Assembly (NCBI GenBank): GCA_016165875.1
Contig: JABBOT010000022.1
Coordinates: 3,313,333-3,377,332, forward strand
Length of the DNA stretch: 64,000 bases
Direction of reading: 5' to 3'
From: Acanthopleura granulata
Lineage: Eukaryota > Mollusca > Polyplacophora > Chitonida > Chitonidae
Each line of letters opens with the position of its first letter. Positions within the stretch are counted from its first letter, which is position 1. The notes under the pieces were generated by a model that searched no databases, was not told the origin of the DNA, and saw nothing but the letters and a program-made list of their open reading frames with translations. Of the stretch, positions 1 to 11,365 are shown in pieces. A program made the translations under genes and the position numbers.

Positions 1-3000
1 CTATTTAGCTCTAAAGGTGAAGAAAATTCAAAATTTAAATGATGGTTATAATATATTGGAAAGACCACTTTTCTGGAGATTTTTTTTATATATTTTTATA
101 TATATTATTGTGTTTCCTTGTACATCGACTAATAATTCACTTGATGCCAAATCTTAATCTGCGTAATGTTCTTAAATGAAAGGCGTAGCAGTTTGCTGTG
201 CAAGTATTTTGAAATTCATCTTCATAAAGTAGTCCCACTTTGTTTTCTTCCTTTGCATTAGACCGTTATTTTTCAGTTCATACAATTTTTATATCTTTTT
301 GCTCAGTTCTGTAGTTTTTTTTATGCCTCACAGGCTTCATATGTCTGAATGCAAATATGATCACATTTCAGGTAACACCATTGTCACATCGAATGGTGAA
401 ATCATAGAGCTGGACATACCAAAGAAGGAGTGCTTTTTTGAAAGAAACAAAATAACAGATGAAGAGAAACGCGTGCATACAGAATTTTTTGACGGCCGCC
501 CATCAAAGACACCGCAGAGATATCTCAAGATACGGAATTACATCCTGGACTCATGGTTAGCTTTTGTACTGTAGATGTAGTGATTTCCTTTATGTCTTTT
601 TATGAGGTCATTTTCCACTTCTTCGTGCTGGAATCTGGCCTGATGTGAAGTTTATGTGAGACCACTTGCCTTCTTCCAAAAAGACATACTAATGGGCCAA
701 AGGTTGGTGGTTTTCTCTGGATGAATTGGTGTCTTCCTCCCTAAAAACTGGCCACCATTGCAGAGGCAAACAGTTCTTGAGTATGGTGTTAAAAAACAAT
801 CAAATAAATAAATGTAAGGTTTAACTGTATTTGATCAGGTTATTCAATGGAATAGACTTGTTCTACTGGGTGAGGTAAGACTGGAGTACCCACTGCCTTA
901 ATCATTGTCGGGTAAATCAAAATTTTTGTGTGTTTTAAATATCTTTTTACTCTTTGTATGATGTCTTTTTTATTTTTATTTTTTAAAAATTTTTTTGCGA
1001 TGATGGTCTGTTAAGAGGAGGTAGAGTGCAGGTGCTTTGCATATCTTAATAATTACCTCCCTTTTGTTAGCTCATGACTGTCTCATTGAAGACCCTGTGT
1101 AGATTTGTGAACTTCAGTAGTTACCTTCCTTTTATCTCCTGTTTGTCTCTTTGAAGGTCTAAGTGCAAACCAGAGTATTTAAATAAAACATCAGTGAGGC
1201 CTGGCTTGAAGAACTGTGGTGATGTCAACTGTATAGGGCGGATCCATTCCTATCTGGAGCAGTGTGGGGCCATCAATTTTGGCTGTGGTTAGTCCTCGTC
1301 TTCATTAATAAATCGACTTCATGATATTTAAGACCTATCTGTGATAGCTGATGGTGGAACATCTTGCTTGTTAGCTGGAGACCCAGGTTCAATCCTGCGT
1401 CTGGGCTTGTCTAAGATTTAGAAGTTAGCAAGATCGATAAATGTACACTCATGGCAGTCAGCACAAAGGCAACAAGCCTAGTATTTTTTGGCCCAGTTCT
1501 TATAACCGGCTGGGGGCATCATTGGCTGATTCCACAAAGCCAATTCTGACCATAGTTAAAATTTGAATATGATTTCTTTTAGAAATTAAAATTTTTACCA
1601 GTTTATTAATTTTCAATTAAGAAAATCCCTGTCAAAATGCAGGTACCAAAAACTACTGATAAACACTGTGACAAGGTTTTAGATGTTGACATAAGTCAGA
1701 CATGGTTTTGTGCAATTAGCCCCTGATTCAGTGTGATGATGTTGTGAGGCAGCGCCTACAATATTTGTGACACACATTGTAAGGTTGTTACTGTGCAAAT
1801 ACAACATGAAAATGCACATATTCAGTTCAAGGTGGAGTCAAGTAAAGATTGAATGATCTTAGCTGTAAAGATGTTATATCTAAATGACAAAGCAAATATG
1901 TGTTTTTAACATGTGATAAAATAGGAGGAATTGGTCAGTTTATAGAATAGAATACGTCTGTGCAGCTGCTACATGTATCTTTGCAGCCTTTTCTGCCAGC
2001 TGACTGTCATTTATTTATTGATTGACTGACTTTAGTTTTATGCCATACTTAGAATTATTTCTGTCCACTCAAATGTAGCCAGCTGTAAAACCTTAAAATG
2101 CTTATATCTATATTTATGTTTATGTTCACAGAGCAGGCATGTTACAATCGACCTACCAAGTCGGGTATAACCAAAGATAGGTCTGTGGAGGACAAGTTAT
2201 GCTTAAGTGTTGAGAAGATGGAAGCCATGGTAAGTCTAACGTTATTTTTTCACTGAAATTTCCATCCCTGATTGTAAGGGTTTAATAGATCTTAGAGAGG
2301 TGTTTTGAGATTAGTTTGGAAAGAGGCGGAATATCCTACTGAAACAATGTGAATTTCAGCGTCAGAAGTAATATTTTATGACCTGTGTTTGGCTCTTTCT
2401 TTGCCCTATATGAGAGAATTTTTAAGTCAGACACAATATTTTTAGTGATATTGTAAGCTGACGCCCCCACTTGTATATTCATTTATATGTGTTCATTTTG
2501 TGTAGGAAAAGTCAAATATAGTCCTCGGACATGGTCTTAAGTAGTAAATAAAAAATAATAGATCTTAATTCTTTGATAGCTACAACATATTCATTTGAGG
2601 CACTGTCACACTCATGGATTCCACATGTCTGTACTATTTGTGATACCTTATGTGTCTTGTAACAGTGCCATTAATATATTCTCGATACTGTGTTTTTACA
2701 GCGCCCAAGAAAACGGAAGATTCGGGATCCATTTGGTTTCTGGGTAGATGAGAAGGATGCTGAAGGAAAAACAATAGATGTGAGGGTTTGCCAGTTACTA
2801 AGCAGATTAAGAGAACAGTGATCTAGTGGTAGACAGGTTCCAAATGCTGTTGATTTCAGTGCCTCTGAAATGTGGTGTATATTTTTACACTTGATCAGTG
2901 GAAATCTCTCCATTTTTTCTCTGCCTATATGTTTTTGTTGTGCAAGATGTTCTTCAGTTACTGTTAATGCCTTTTTATTCGCGCAGTTCTAACTTTCAAG

Positions 3001-6000
3001 GATTTCGCGGTATTTACTTTTCCGCGAAAACAAAAACCAGCGAATACAAAACCCATACGTTTCTTAAATAAACGTATATCATATTATGTACTAGTATTAG
3101 TCTGCACTACAGCACGTACACTCTACTTGAGCTGCATAAAATAAAGGACAAAGCAGGTATTTTGGTAAAATTATTTATTTATTTTAAACAGGTGTTGTAA
3201 TCATACACTACACAGCACTACAAATTTAATGGCACAATTAAGTTCACAAACGTTGAGAAATATTTACAACGTACTTGTATGGGCTCCGACTTTAATAAAT
3301 CCAGCTTGGATTAAATCCTGTCTCTTGCTGATTATCTCATGGCACTTGATAATCCAGCGGGCATGAATAGACTTCAACACAGCGGTGTATCGACATCGCT
3401 ATAATCAAGCTCGGTCATGACTTCATTAGCATACAACGCCTGGAAACAGTTTTTGAGTTCATCCCTGCAATATTTGTTGACGGAGAGATCAAGCGACTGG
3501 AGACGGTCGGTGGAGCATGCTGGTACAAACACACAATAAATATCATTTCGTCTCAGATTGGTTATTAAATCATCACCCTGGTGGGCTCTGAACACGTCAA
3601 ATATTACCAAACACTTCTGGGTAGGTCTCAGTTTTAGCGCCTTCCGCTGTTTCTTATGGTAAGGGATAATGACTTCGTTCACATACCGCAGCGTGGACTC
3701 ATCTGTACTTCAGTGGGATTCCTTAATTTTACCGAAGTCTTCTGGTAATTTCTTCACATCTTTTGTCCCCTTTCGCTTGACATATCCCAGTCCTTCACCA
3801 TATCGTCAAGTTTCTGTCCAATTAACAAGGGATGATCAGTTGTAGCCTTAGGGAGGGATCGGATAACGCTGCCGGGCTTTTTTCCCCATCTTTTTCAAGT
3901 ATGAAGACTTCATACTTCGCACGGTGCTTTCATTAATAGGGCGACCTAGCTGAGAGGAGAATTTACGGGCAGCACGTGCTATGCCGATTTCCACAGCAGT
4001 TCGGGCAATCTTCGCTCTCACATCATCATCATCATAGCTGTTCTACCCTCCACGCTTTCGTTTTCTGGGATTTTCTGCTATTTCCGAATCTACAGCATCG
4101 TTGGCAGCCTGAATAATGTCGTCTTCTTCTGTGGACTGGCTGCTCTGTGGATTTGGTAGACCGGGAGTCTTGGCAGGGTTCGTTGTGCTTATCCATTTCC
4201 ACAAAGACATTTTTGAAGCAATCGTGATGGACTTTATTGAGTGAGAGAAGAATGATTTCAGTGGCAGCGGCAACTGGTTTATATTACCAGTAGATTTACT
4301 CAAATCTGTCACAGGTAACAAGTTTACAGACCGGTTTTGGGCATGTGAATTAAACAATAGTGTTTATTTATTTTTGTCACATTTACCGTTAATCCTTAAG
4401 TTTATCTTAAGGAGATTGACTTCCTGACCCCAGGGATCCTTAATCTTTAGGCTCACCAGCGAGACTAAGTGTTCAAAAGATTAAAAACTTAAGATGATTA
4501 TTTTTCTTTCTCTAAACCAAGCCACTGAACTGTATAAATCTTTCATTATATCTCACATTAACAAACAAGTTAAAATTAAACGTATTTGACGATTCCTGTG
4601 TTGAAATGCTTTTGTTAAAATCCACGAAAGTTTATTCCCGTGAATATGTCTTCTTGGCGAATCCGCGAAAGTTTATGCCCGCGAATATAAAGGCATTTAC
4701 AGTATGTATTTAAGAATATGTCCACTGTGATGTTAGTCAGTGTTAATTCAAACATGCTGATTTAGTTGATGAGCGAAGGAAAATCACTGATTATTGAAAT
4801 TACCCAATGTTGAAATAAAATGTTTTGACGTCTCTCCATCCAAAACTTAGTCACACTGGCCTTTTTTGTCTTTTCAATTCTGTCAAAAGCCTCCATCCGT
4901 AATCAAGAACCTGTTGTCTGCAACAATAACAACCACCTGTTAGGTGATTGAACTAGCCAATAGACTAATGTTATAATATTGTCTCTGCAGCACACTGCCG
5001 TTGATCAGTCAAACCAGTCATCATCAAAGTTCTCCAGATTGGATAGATATGACCCATTCAAGCTGATCCCCTGTGCTAACTTTGATGATAAAGAGGTAAG
5101 CGACATATGGAGGCTACAGTTATATGAGGCCTTGCAAGGACAAAAAGGGGTCGACAGTGTTTTGGTTGCTGTTTGGGGAACCAGTGTTCTTTGAAGGCCA
5201 CTTGTTTTTGAACTAAAATGTGAGCTTTTTTGAACATATGTGAGCCTGTGACGTGATAAAGTTCACCAGTAACTTGCCAAAGGTTGGTGGTTTACCCTAG
5301 GCACTCCAGTGTCCTCTACCCATGAAACTGAAGTGAAAATTCTTCAATATGGCATAGAGCAACAATCATTTAGATTAGTGGACATATGCAGTCATACTCT
5401 TAATTACCCAATGACACACAAACTCACCCCTTTAAAAGAGACAGAAAGGGCAAAAATGAAGTTATGGTGAGCAAAATGACCATTTTCTTGGAAACCTTTC
5501 TTGTGAACCGTACTCCTGCAATGTATGTCTATCAAAACTGCTAGGACAACCTGAAATTCAACCAGGCAAGTCAAACCTCAAAGGTCCCTGTGTGTCTGGT
5601 TTTTTTGCACCAGGTTTCCAAATTAACTACTTTGTACTTAGCAAGTTATATCCGACCTGATCTACCACAGCAGTTGATTTTCCCGGTAGTCTGTCGGACT
5701 GAGTCTATTAAAATTTGAGCCTGTTCAGTAAATTTTGTCAGGTACTGGTCCCTCATGAAATATACTTCCTTTTTTACTGTAAAAACTACACTTTCTGATA
5801 CACCTGTCCCTGTATAATATCCAAAATTTCTGTATTCAGTGACCAGTGATTTTTTTGTTGTGAGACACTGCATTATTTCACGCTGTTGACTAGTAAAACT
5901 TACCTGTTTTCCAAGCAAAAACAACAATGCTAGTACAACTTGTACATTGTCTGGAAATTTGCATTGACTGCATATGTGCCAGCAAGGCATGAGACGCGCA

Positions 6001-9000
6001 TATTGACAAGTAAAACAAGACTGACTTTCTCAAGCTTTTTGTGAAGTTTTAACTGCAGAGTTAGATCCCAAAAATACAAAATAAAAGTGGCCCAAAGACA
6101 AGCTAGAGTGTGTTAGAAAATAACACCTACTCATGTGTGGAAAATTCCAGATCAAATGTGTGTGAACCTTCTCAAATCCATGCACACAACATGATCGTTG
6201 TTGTTGGAAACATCGCTCAGTCTGACATGGACAGCTTTTACACAGTCTCTTTTAAAAAAAAAGATAACAAAAAATATAACCAAAGTTATTTCAAAAGAGG
6301 GGTCCATACAGATTTAGAAGGGCATAGGCTCCATAAATCATCTGGAATTCTTACAAGGCCATAGGATACAGCATTTTAGAGAAACCGGAAACATGATTTC
6401 ACATCATCTGTACCCTACGCTATTCAGTATTAGGGGTGAGACTCTCCTTTGTGTGCTGTGTACGGTCCCCTTTATTGTTACAATTGAAGATCGTGCACTG
6501 TGGTCTCCAGGCTAGACCTTTTGGAATAACGCCAGACATATTCCACTACCACTTTCTCGTTGAAAATGGCTTTAAAGTATATCACAGTTGTCTCGTAATC
6601 ACAACAAAAACAGCTGATTTAACTCTATTTCTATGTGGCAAAGTGGTGAACTAGGTACGGGTGACGTCACAGTGGAAACAGATGTCTTCTCGGGTGGTAG
6701 AAATATCTCGCCCTTGATTGGTTCAAATTGAGAGCATGGCAGCCCCTTCGCTTTTCCCTACATGGGCATTTTTCCTTACGTTGAACTGCGATAACTCAGT
6801 TATCGTACATCACAAAAATAAAAAGTGACGTTTTTTCAACTATTAATAGGATTCCTTGTTGATACATATATACATTTGGCCTAGTGTTGTCTTTTCTTAT
6901 AAATACAAAACTTTTTGCAAGCAGTACTTCCAGTTCCTGCAAAAACATAATGATTCAGAGCAAGTCTACCATTGTGTCAGTGCTAATATCTGACATGAGA
7001 TGGTTTTTTCTTCATTTTCTTTTTTTAGTAAAAAGTTAGTTTAGTAATACATTCACTGGTGTAGTAGAATTGACATTTGAGGTACTAGTATTATGTCTGT
7101 CCTGAGTGAATGTAACTGGCTTGTTCCCTTTGGGGTCCTATTTATGGAATGGAATGAAAGTGAAGGATTTTTCTGTGTTGCAACGAAGTGCTAATGTTCA
7201 GTGGTTACTATGTTGTACATCTTTTTTATGAAGTGAAAAGTTACATGTCATTAGGAGAGCAATTCAAGCCTAGTGAGATTACACGTAACCTTTAGGTCTA
7301 TTTTGGAGATGTGTCACAAAACCACTGTTATGTTTGTTTTATTGGTACATGGATACCTCACAATCAGTTAACTTGTCTTGGCCATGGCTGGAATTATGAT
7401 TATGGATAAATTATGAATCATAAAATTTATGGGGGATCGGCAGAAATACACACCCTTCTAAGCATAATAATGCAGAAAAAATCAAAGGTATAATTTTGTC
7501 TTTTTTTCTCATTCATTTTATTAGAAATAATTCAGATTACAGAATAATAATGAATTTTGTGGCAAGGAATTTTTATGGACAGTGGAGAAGCAAATTTTTG
7601 GGTGGGGCAACCAGATTTCCACCAGTGCCTCCCCTGAGGGACAAAGAGTTATTTTGATAATTTAAGCCCCCTGCCTGTATATGAAAAAGCTAATATGACA
7701 TTAAAATTCTTTAGTGCTTTAGGGCCAGAGAGAGGTTGGCGTGACATCATTCACAGCACACATTATCAGTAAGATCCATAAAACCCTCCATATAATCAAA
7801 ACATTTAACTGCATTTAATGTGGGTTTACTGCATTAAATTTCTCGAAGATAAAAAAATTCAAATTCAAATTTTCAGATACAGTTTTTAACTATTTTTTAA
7901 CTCACCATGACTTCATTTTTGCCCTTTGCGTCACTTAAGGGGTGCTTTACACATCTGCTCTACATATCCGAAGTACATGTAATCAGGAAGGAAGTAGTGA
8001 ACTAACAACAGGGAAAGGCATTGGTAAGGCAGGCTTTATGGACCATATTGATGAATACGATCCGATGATGTTACAGACAGCTTATTTCTCAGCCCGTCAG
8101 GTATTTTATGTTGAACTAACTTTGTGTGTATCTTTCCTTACAAAACGTGAACAAAGTGTTACTTCGTTAAAGGTAAGTATAAACTGGTTGTTACTGTTGT
8201 GTATATTTTCTTTTGGCTAGCCACCATTTGCTGTGGAGGTGCAGAGTACAGCACTGGCCATAGTAGACATCCACGCTCATGTGTCCAAGACAGAGGTGAT
8301 TGGTCTGTTAGGAGGGCAGTACCAGGAGGGCAAATTAGAGATTGTGACGGCCGTCCCCTGTGTCAGTGTGAGCACCGGTATGCAGTGCGAGATGGACCCA
8401 GGTAATCATTTCAGCATGTAAATATTGTATAGATTCAAGCCCTGGAAATCAAGCATGCTAGCCAGCAGCATGTATGCCCACAGTATGTTCTCTGACTTCA
8501 GTATGGTTTAGGGTAAACTTAAATTGTAATCTTAATTTTTGGTTCATTTAAAGCCTTGAATTCAATTGCTGGTTCTTGTAAATGGTTATGGGATTCCCAA
8601 GGCTCTGCCCAGCTTCCTCCTACCATGATGTTGGTCACTGTTATCTAAGTTAATGTTTTTGAGTATAGCGTAAAACCAGTCAAATCAAATCAAATCAAAT
8701 CAAACCATTGGCCTGGGCACACTAATTCTCGGACAGGATTTTCACGGTTCTGTGCCATTTTGTCCTCCTATTGGTCACACATTGAAAAGTTGTGTGAAAA
8801 GCAGTAACTCACCAAATGTTGGTGATTTACTGTGGGCACTCTAGATTCCTCTATCTATAAAACTAGTTGTCATTGTATAAGTGAAAAATTAACTATGACC
8901 TTAAACAGCAATCGAGTAAATAATAAAACTTTGAATCCACCATCTTTTCACTTGGCTAAGGGATCCACTGGTGGCCAGCTGCATATTTCTGTAGTTACGT

Positions 9001-11365
9001 TATCATGAAAGTTATGTATTAACTACAGTTTGTTACACAAGCATGGCACATGTAATTATTTAGTAGCACTGCCACATGCCAGTTAACAACACTCTTTTGA
9101 TACCCCCAGTATCCCAGACTGTAGCAGGGGAGAAGATCGGCAGCCAGGGACTGAATATAGTAGGCTGGTATCACTCCCATCCAACATTTGCCCCTAACCC
9201 TTCTGTAAGGGACTTGGAGACACAGCTCAAATTCCAGGTACCAGTGTATGTCAACTTCAAACTTAAAAGCCAGTCCTTTCCTAGGTGTAATTTTTCAAAT
9301 TCCTGTAACATATTGTGTATTTTGATTTGTCTAAAAAGTAATTCAACAAACTGCAGAAGTGGCACCTGTCATTTATTTGATCAGTTTTCTGGAGAATGTA
9401 GTTTGATGATTTAAGTTAACTTCACAATTTTCCACAGTCTTTTTATGTGACATTAGAAAATGCTATAGACATTTTATGTCCTTTTCAAATCTTTTATGAT
9501 TAATAAACAATGATGGTTTTTATGACCAATTTTGACCAGTATCCTGTGGCTGCATAACTCTTCATGGTGAAAATGTTGTATTCAGAGATGTTAAAATAAT
9601 AATAATACATTAGAGAAGAGTTTGTTAAATATTATGATTGTTTTGTTTCTGCATCAGTTAAAATTAAAACATCAAAATGCAAAGGTGTTCACTGAAGCTT
9701 TAAACAACACAGATGTAGCTGGCCAAATTTTTGCAATGTTTGTATCTTTTGTAAGTTTTGTTAAAAATTACATTGTTTGCCTTGTAAGGAATGTGTGGGA
9801 AAATGAACAAAATTTTTTTCTAATGGGTAAGTCTACTGATCAGCTTGTACTTTGTTCACAGGATTGGTTTGCAAAAGGCGGATCTAACTTTGTGGGTATG
9901 ATTGTTAATCCGTACAAGCGTTGTGGGTCAGCCATTCAGTCAGAGTTCAGGTGTTTGACTGTCAGTGATGAGACCAGTCAGAATGGACACTGCAGTAAGT
10001 CAGCTGTAGATACTGATTTTTTGAAGAAGTGGAAAATCTGCAGAATGTAATACTAAACAGGACATGAGGGGATATCTTGAGTTTGCAGGGCGATAAGCTT
10101 GTTTGTCGTTATAGGCTTGCTAGATGGCTGTTCCGAGTCGACCATCAGTACGCATGCACAGAATGGGCCATACGATAGATAAACACAAACACGTGGTCAT
10201 TTACACCTATGCTACAACATTACAGGCTTGGATAAAAATCCAGGAATCTCCTCTTTTATACTTTTTTGTATGTGTACTTTTCAGTTTCCGACTTAAAATG
10301 GCACCAGCCAATGTAAAGTCACAAAGAGAAGTTTTGAATTTGTTTTAACAGAACCACCTGGACTTGTTCGTCCATAGGAAGGAAATATGGTTCATGTGCT
10401 GTTGGAACAGCCGTCTTGCTTATTAAGCCAGTCAACCTGTTATCTATAGTTTCCACGCCTGATGTCCCGCGTCACCGTTATTGCCTTGTTTCCATTACCT
10501 CAGTTTGACTGTCTCATTTCCAGATGTGCCGTATCAGTTTGATTTCAAAGTGGCTCAGAACAAGTTCAGTGCTGATGTGGTTGTTTCCGCATCAGAGGAG
10601 GTTGTGTGGAGACATGGAGATAGCCCTCATCGTGTAGACTTACTCAGCATGTACCGAGCCAGTGACAACCTAATCTGTCTGGATAAGGTCCGTTTACTCC
10701 AGTGTCCGAAAACTAAAAGTAATCTAGTGTTGTACCCTGGTCCAATATTATATACAATGAAGGACAAAATGGGGTCTTAGCATTTTTCCAAATATTTGTT
10801 TTATAACAGGCTTGCAATCATAAACCATTATCTTTCAAGGTGTACATTTCAAATTTTAGCACTTATACCTGCATGTGGGTATGTGTTTTTCAGTTGTGTA
10901 TAGAGTTGAAACGTAGTAGTGTTGTGTTTTGATTTAACTGTACATTCTTCTTCATGTATCCGCTGCTGTTGTTCTTTATTGTGGCGTGAACCATTCAGAT
11001 GTCTCACATTCAGGAACATTGACCGAAAAATTAAAAGAGAAATATTGTTGATTTCGCATTAATCCAATTTCTAGTCCTCTCCAGTTTCTGTTCTCAGATG
11101 TTACAGTCCCTTCAGAGCTATCTTCCCCTGGAGACAGACGGGATTTCCAGTTTCCTAGGCATTAATCAAAGTCCTCTCCAATTTCTGTTCTCAGATGTTA
11201 CAGTCCCTTCAGAGCTATCTTCCCCTGGAGACAGACGGGATTTCCAGTTTCCTAGGCTGTGTCAGGGATATGTTCGGCCAAAGATTTACCAGTGATGATA
11301 TTGCGGTTGATGTAAAGGATGATACAGACTTTGACATTGTTGCCGAGGACACAGATGTATCATAA
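1..11365 (+). CDS. MYSM1: MYSM1 (Myb-like, SWIRM and MPN domain histone H2A deubiquitinase), 3' part of gene
   Basis: Zinc-dependent JAMM deubiquitinase that removes ubiquitin from histone H2A in the nucleus (family knowledge). Exons read here: 372-555, 1157-1287, 2132-2229, 2702-2779, 4991-5095, 8221-8401, 9110-9237, 9862-9994, 10524-10687, 11195-11365. All junctions are AG/GT and phases agree throughout, giving about 457 residues ending at TAA 11363-11365. The order is SWIRM domain, basic linker, a YDPFKLIPC segment, then the MPN+ domain with its HSHP-x9-D metal motif. This is the domain order of vertebrate MYSM1. The first exon seen enters in phase 1 after an acceptor, so the N-terminal half, including the Myb/SANT domain, lies upstream of the window. 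It is transcribed toward the thioesterase gene at 13829. Confidence 0.93.
372..2229 (+). CDS. MYSM1: MYSM1 exons encoding the SWIRM domain
   Basis: Three exons (372-555, 1157-1287, 2132-2229) encode the SWIRM domain, a helical chromatin- and DNA-binding module. Diagnostic stretches are [20 protein letters not shown] at the end of the first exon, [20 protein letters not shown] in the second, and GAINFGC followed by EQACYNRP across the second intron. The 555/1157 junction completes a Trp codon (TG|G) and the 1287/2132 junction completes a Glu codon (G|AG). The acceptor before 1157 is AAG rather than the common CAG/TAG. Residues upstream of the SWIRM core (start of the first exon, [13 protein letters not shown]) are a linker. 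A SINE-like tRNA head and other repeats lie in the introns. Confidence 0.92.
690..815 (+). repeat. SINE fragment (family 2 body and tail)
   Basis: Contains the body CCAAAGGTTGGTGGTTTTC, a cctccc...actgg block, and the tail GAGTATGGTGTTAAAAAACA then CAAATAAATAAATG. The same body recurs near 5280, 8820, 14750 (minus), 27575, 54580 and 58390 (minus). Confidence 0.65.
1345..1490 (+). repeat. tRNA-like SINE head
   Basis: GGTTCAATCC (B-box-like) lies in a tRNA-like context, TGTTAGCTGGAGACCCAGGTTCAATCC. No intact tRNA fold is expected, so this is read as a SINE head in a MYSM1 intron. Confidence 0.45.
2702..5095 (+). CDS. MYSM1: MYSM1 linker exons between SWIRM and MPN
   Basis: Exon 2702-2779 (26 codons, phase 0 on both sides) encodes a basic start, [12 protein letters not shown], with the look of a nuclear localisation signal, matching the conserved segment after SWIRM in MYSM1. 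Exon 4991-5095 (35 codons, phase 0 on both sides) encodes a Ser/Gln-rich stretch, then [16 protein letters not shown], which joins directly to PPFAVEVQ at the start of the MPN domain, as in the vertebrate protein. The intron between them holds the 1.74 kb transposon at 2961-4702. Confidence 0.88.
2961..4702 (-). mobile_element. pogo/Tc1-mariner-like DNA transposon with TIRs
   Basis: Terminal inverted repeats: the left end begins CTGTTAATGCCTTTTTATTC and the reverse complement of the right end begins CTGTAAATGCCTTTATATTC. Both are flanked by TA (2959-2960 and 4703-4704), the target duplication of this superfamily. Subterminal repeats with GCGAAA and CGCGAATA motifs follow on both sides. The interior carries a minus-strand transposase remnant. 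It sits in the MYSM1 intron between exons 2702-2779 and 4991-5095. Confidence 0.85.
3374..4210 (-). pseudogene. Degenerate DDE transposase of the pogo-like element
   Basis: On the minus strand a plausible start (ATG at 4210) gives [17 protein letters not shown], an acidic stretch and a basic KRKRGG, then a TAG stop near 4043. The same frame continues with a segment resembling a helix-turn-helix region ([20 protein letters not shown]). There is at least one frameshift near 3880. The distal part (3374-3682) reads [14 protein letters not shown] and [20 protein letters not shown], typical of the DDE catalytic core of pogo/Tigger-type transposases. The in-frame stop and frameshift mean the gene is dead. 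Confidence 0.8.
5096..7986. other. MYSM1 intron without recognised genes
   Basis: Contains a family-2 SINE fragment at about 5235-5372. Otherwise there are only short open frames (5646-5990 minus, 6110-6364 plus, 6436-6654 plus) with no recognisable domain and no supporting splice context. An unclassified interspersed repeat is possible around 6400-6840, but I cannot assign it. Confidence 0.5.
5235..5372 (+). repeat. SINE fragment (family 2)
   Basis: Body CTTGCCAAAGGTTGGTGGTT, the block GGCACTCCAGTGTCCTCTAC, and the tail motif ATGGCATAGAGCAACAATCA. It matches the copies at 690, 8800 and 54550. Confidence 0.65.
7987..8100 (+). CDS. Candidate alternative MYSM1 exon (duplicate of exon 4991-5095)
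   Basis: An open 114-bp segment (38 codons) bounded by AG at 7985-7986 and a GTATTT donor after 8100, phase 0 on both sides. It has the same phase and nearly the same length as exon 4991-5095 (35 codons) and also lies directly upstream of exon 8221. Its last 16 residues, [16 protein letters not shown], align with [17 protein letters not shown] of the standard exon (shared YDP, Leu and Phe spacing). This suggests an old exon duplication used in place of, or in addition to, the standard exon. The standard exon is closer to vertebrate MYSM1, so it is probably the ancestral form. The polypyrimidine tract before the acceptor is weak, so the exon could be rarely used or dead. Confidence 0.5.
8221..9994 (+). 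CDS. MYSM1: MYSM1 exons encoding the catalytic JAMM/MPN+ domain
   Basis: Exons 8221-8401, 9110-9237 and 9862-9994. The first carries the upstream catalytic glutamate in [10 protein letters not shown] and ends in MQCEMDP. The second carries [16 protein letters not shown], the full JAMM motif (H-x-H-P-x6-S-x2-D), so zinc ligands and active-site residues are present and the enzyme should be active. The third contains [13 protein letters not shown], the conserved core strand after the motif. The 8401/9110 junction completes a Val codon (G|TA). Exon 9862-9994 ends in phase 1. Confidence 0.93.
8640..8930 (+). repeat. SINE tail with TCAAA repeats, followed by a second SINE fragment
   Basis: GAGTATAGCGTAAAACCAGT runs into a short (CAAAT)n array at 8680-8705, the tail of one SINE. 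From about 8800 a family-2 body (ACTCACCAAATGTTGGTGAT) runs to a tail near 8930. Confidence 0.6.
10524..11365 (+). CDS. MYSM1: MYSM1 C-terminal exons
   Basis: Exon 10524-10687 starts [10 protein letters not shown] and ends at NLICLDK, phase 0, followed by terminal exon 11195-11365, which encodes [14 protein letters not shown] through an acidic tail ending DTDVS and stop TAA 11363. The junction residues read LDKML, where the vertebrate protein has an LxxLL-type motif in this region, so the strict motif appears lost. The terminal exon start and its acceptor are present twice, 97 bp apart (11098 and 11195). Using the first copy shifts the frame and ends at a stop at 11293-11295. Confidence 0.85.
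11080..11260 (+). repeat. 97-bp tandem duplication of the MYSM1 last-exon acceptor
   Basis: The segment with the pyrimidine tract, TTCTCAG acceptor and the first ~66 nt of the terminal exon occurs twice with a 97-bp offset (exon starts 11098 and 11195). The two copies are almost identical, so the duplication is recent. Only the second copy leads into the conserved-frame C-terminus; the first gives a shorter alternative C-terminal sequence. Confidence 0.9.

Noticed and set aside
5646..5990. Minus-strand 114-codon frame as a gene
   Set aside because: No recognisable domain, unusual composition, and located inside a MYSM1 intron with no splice partners found.
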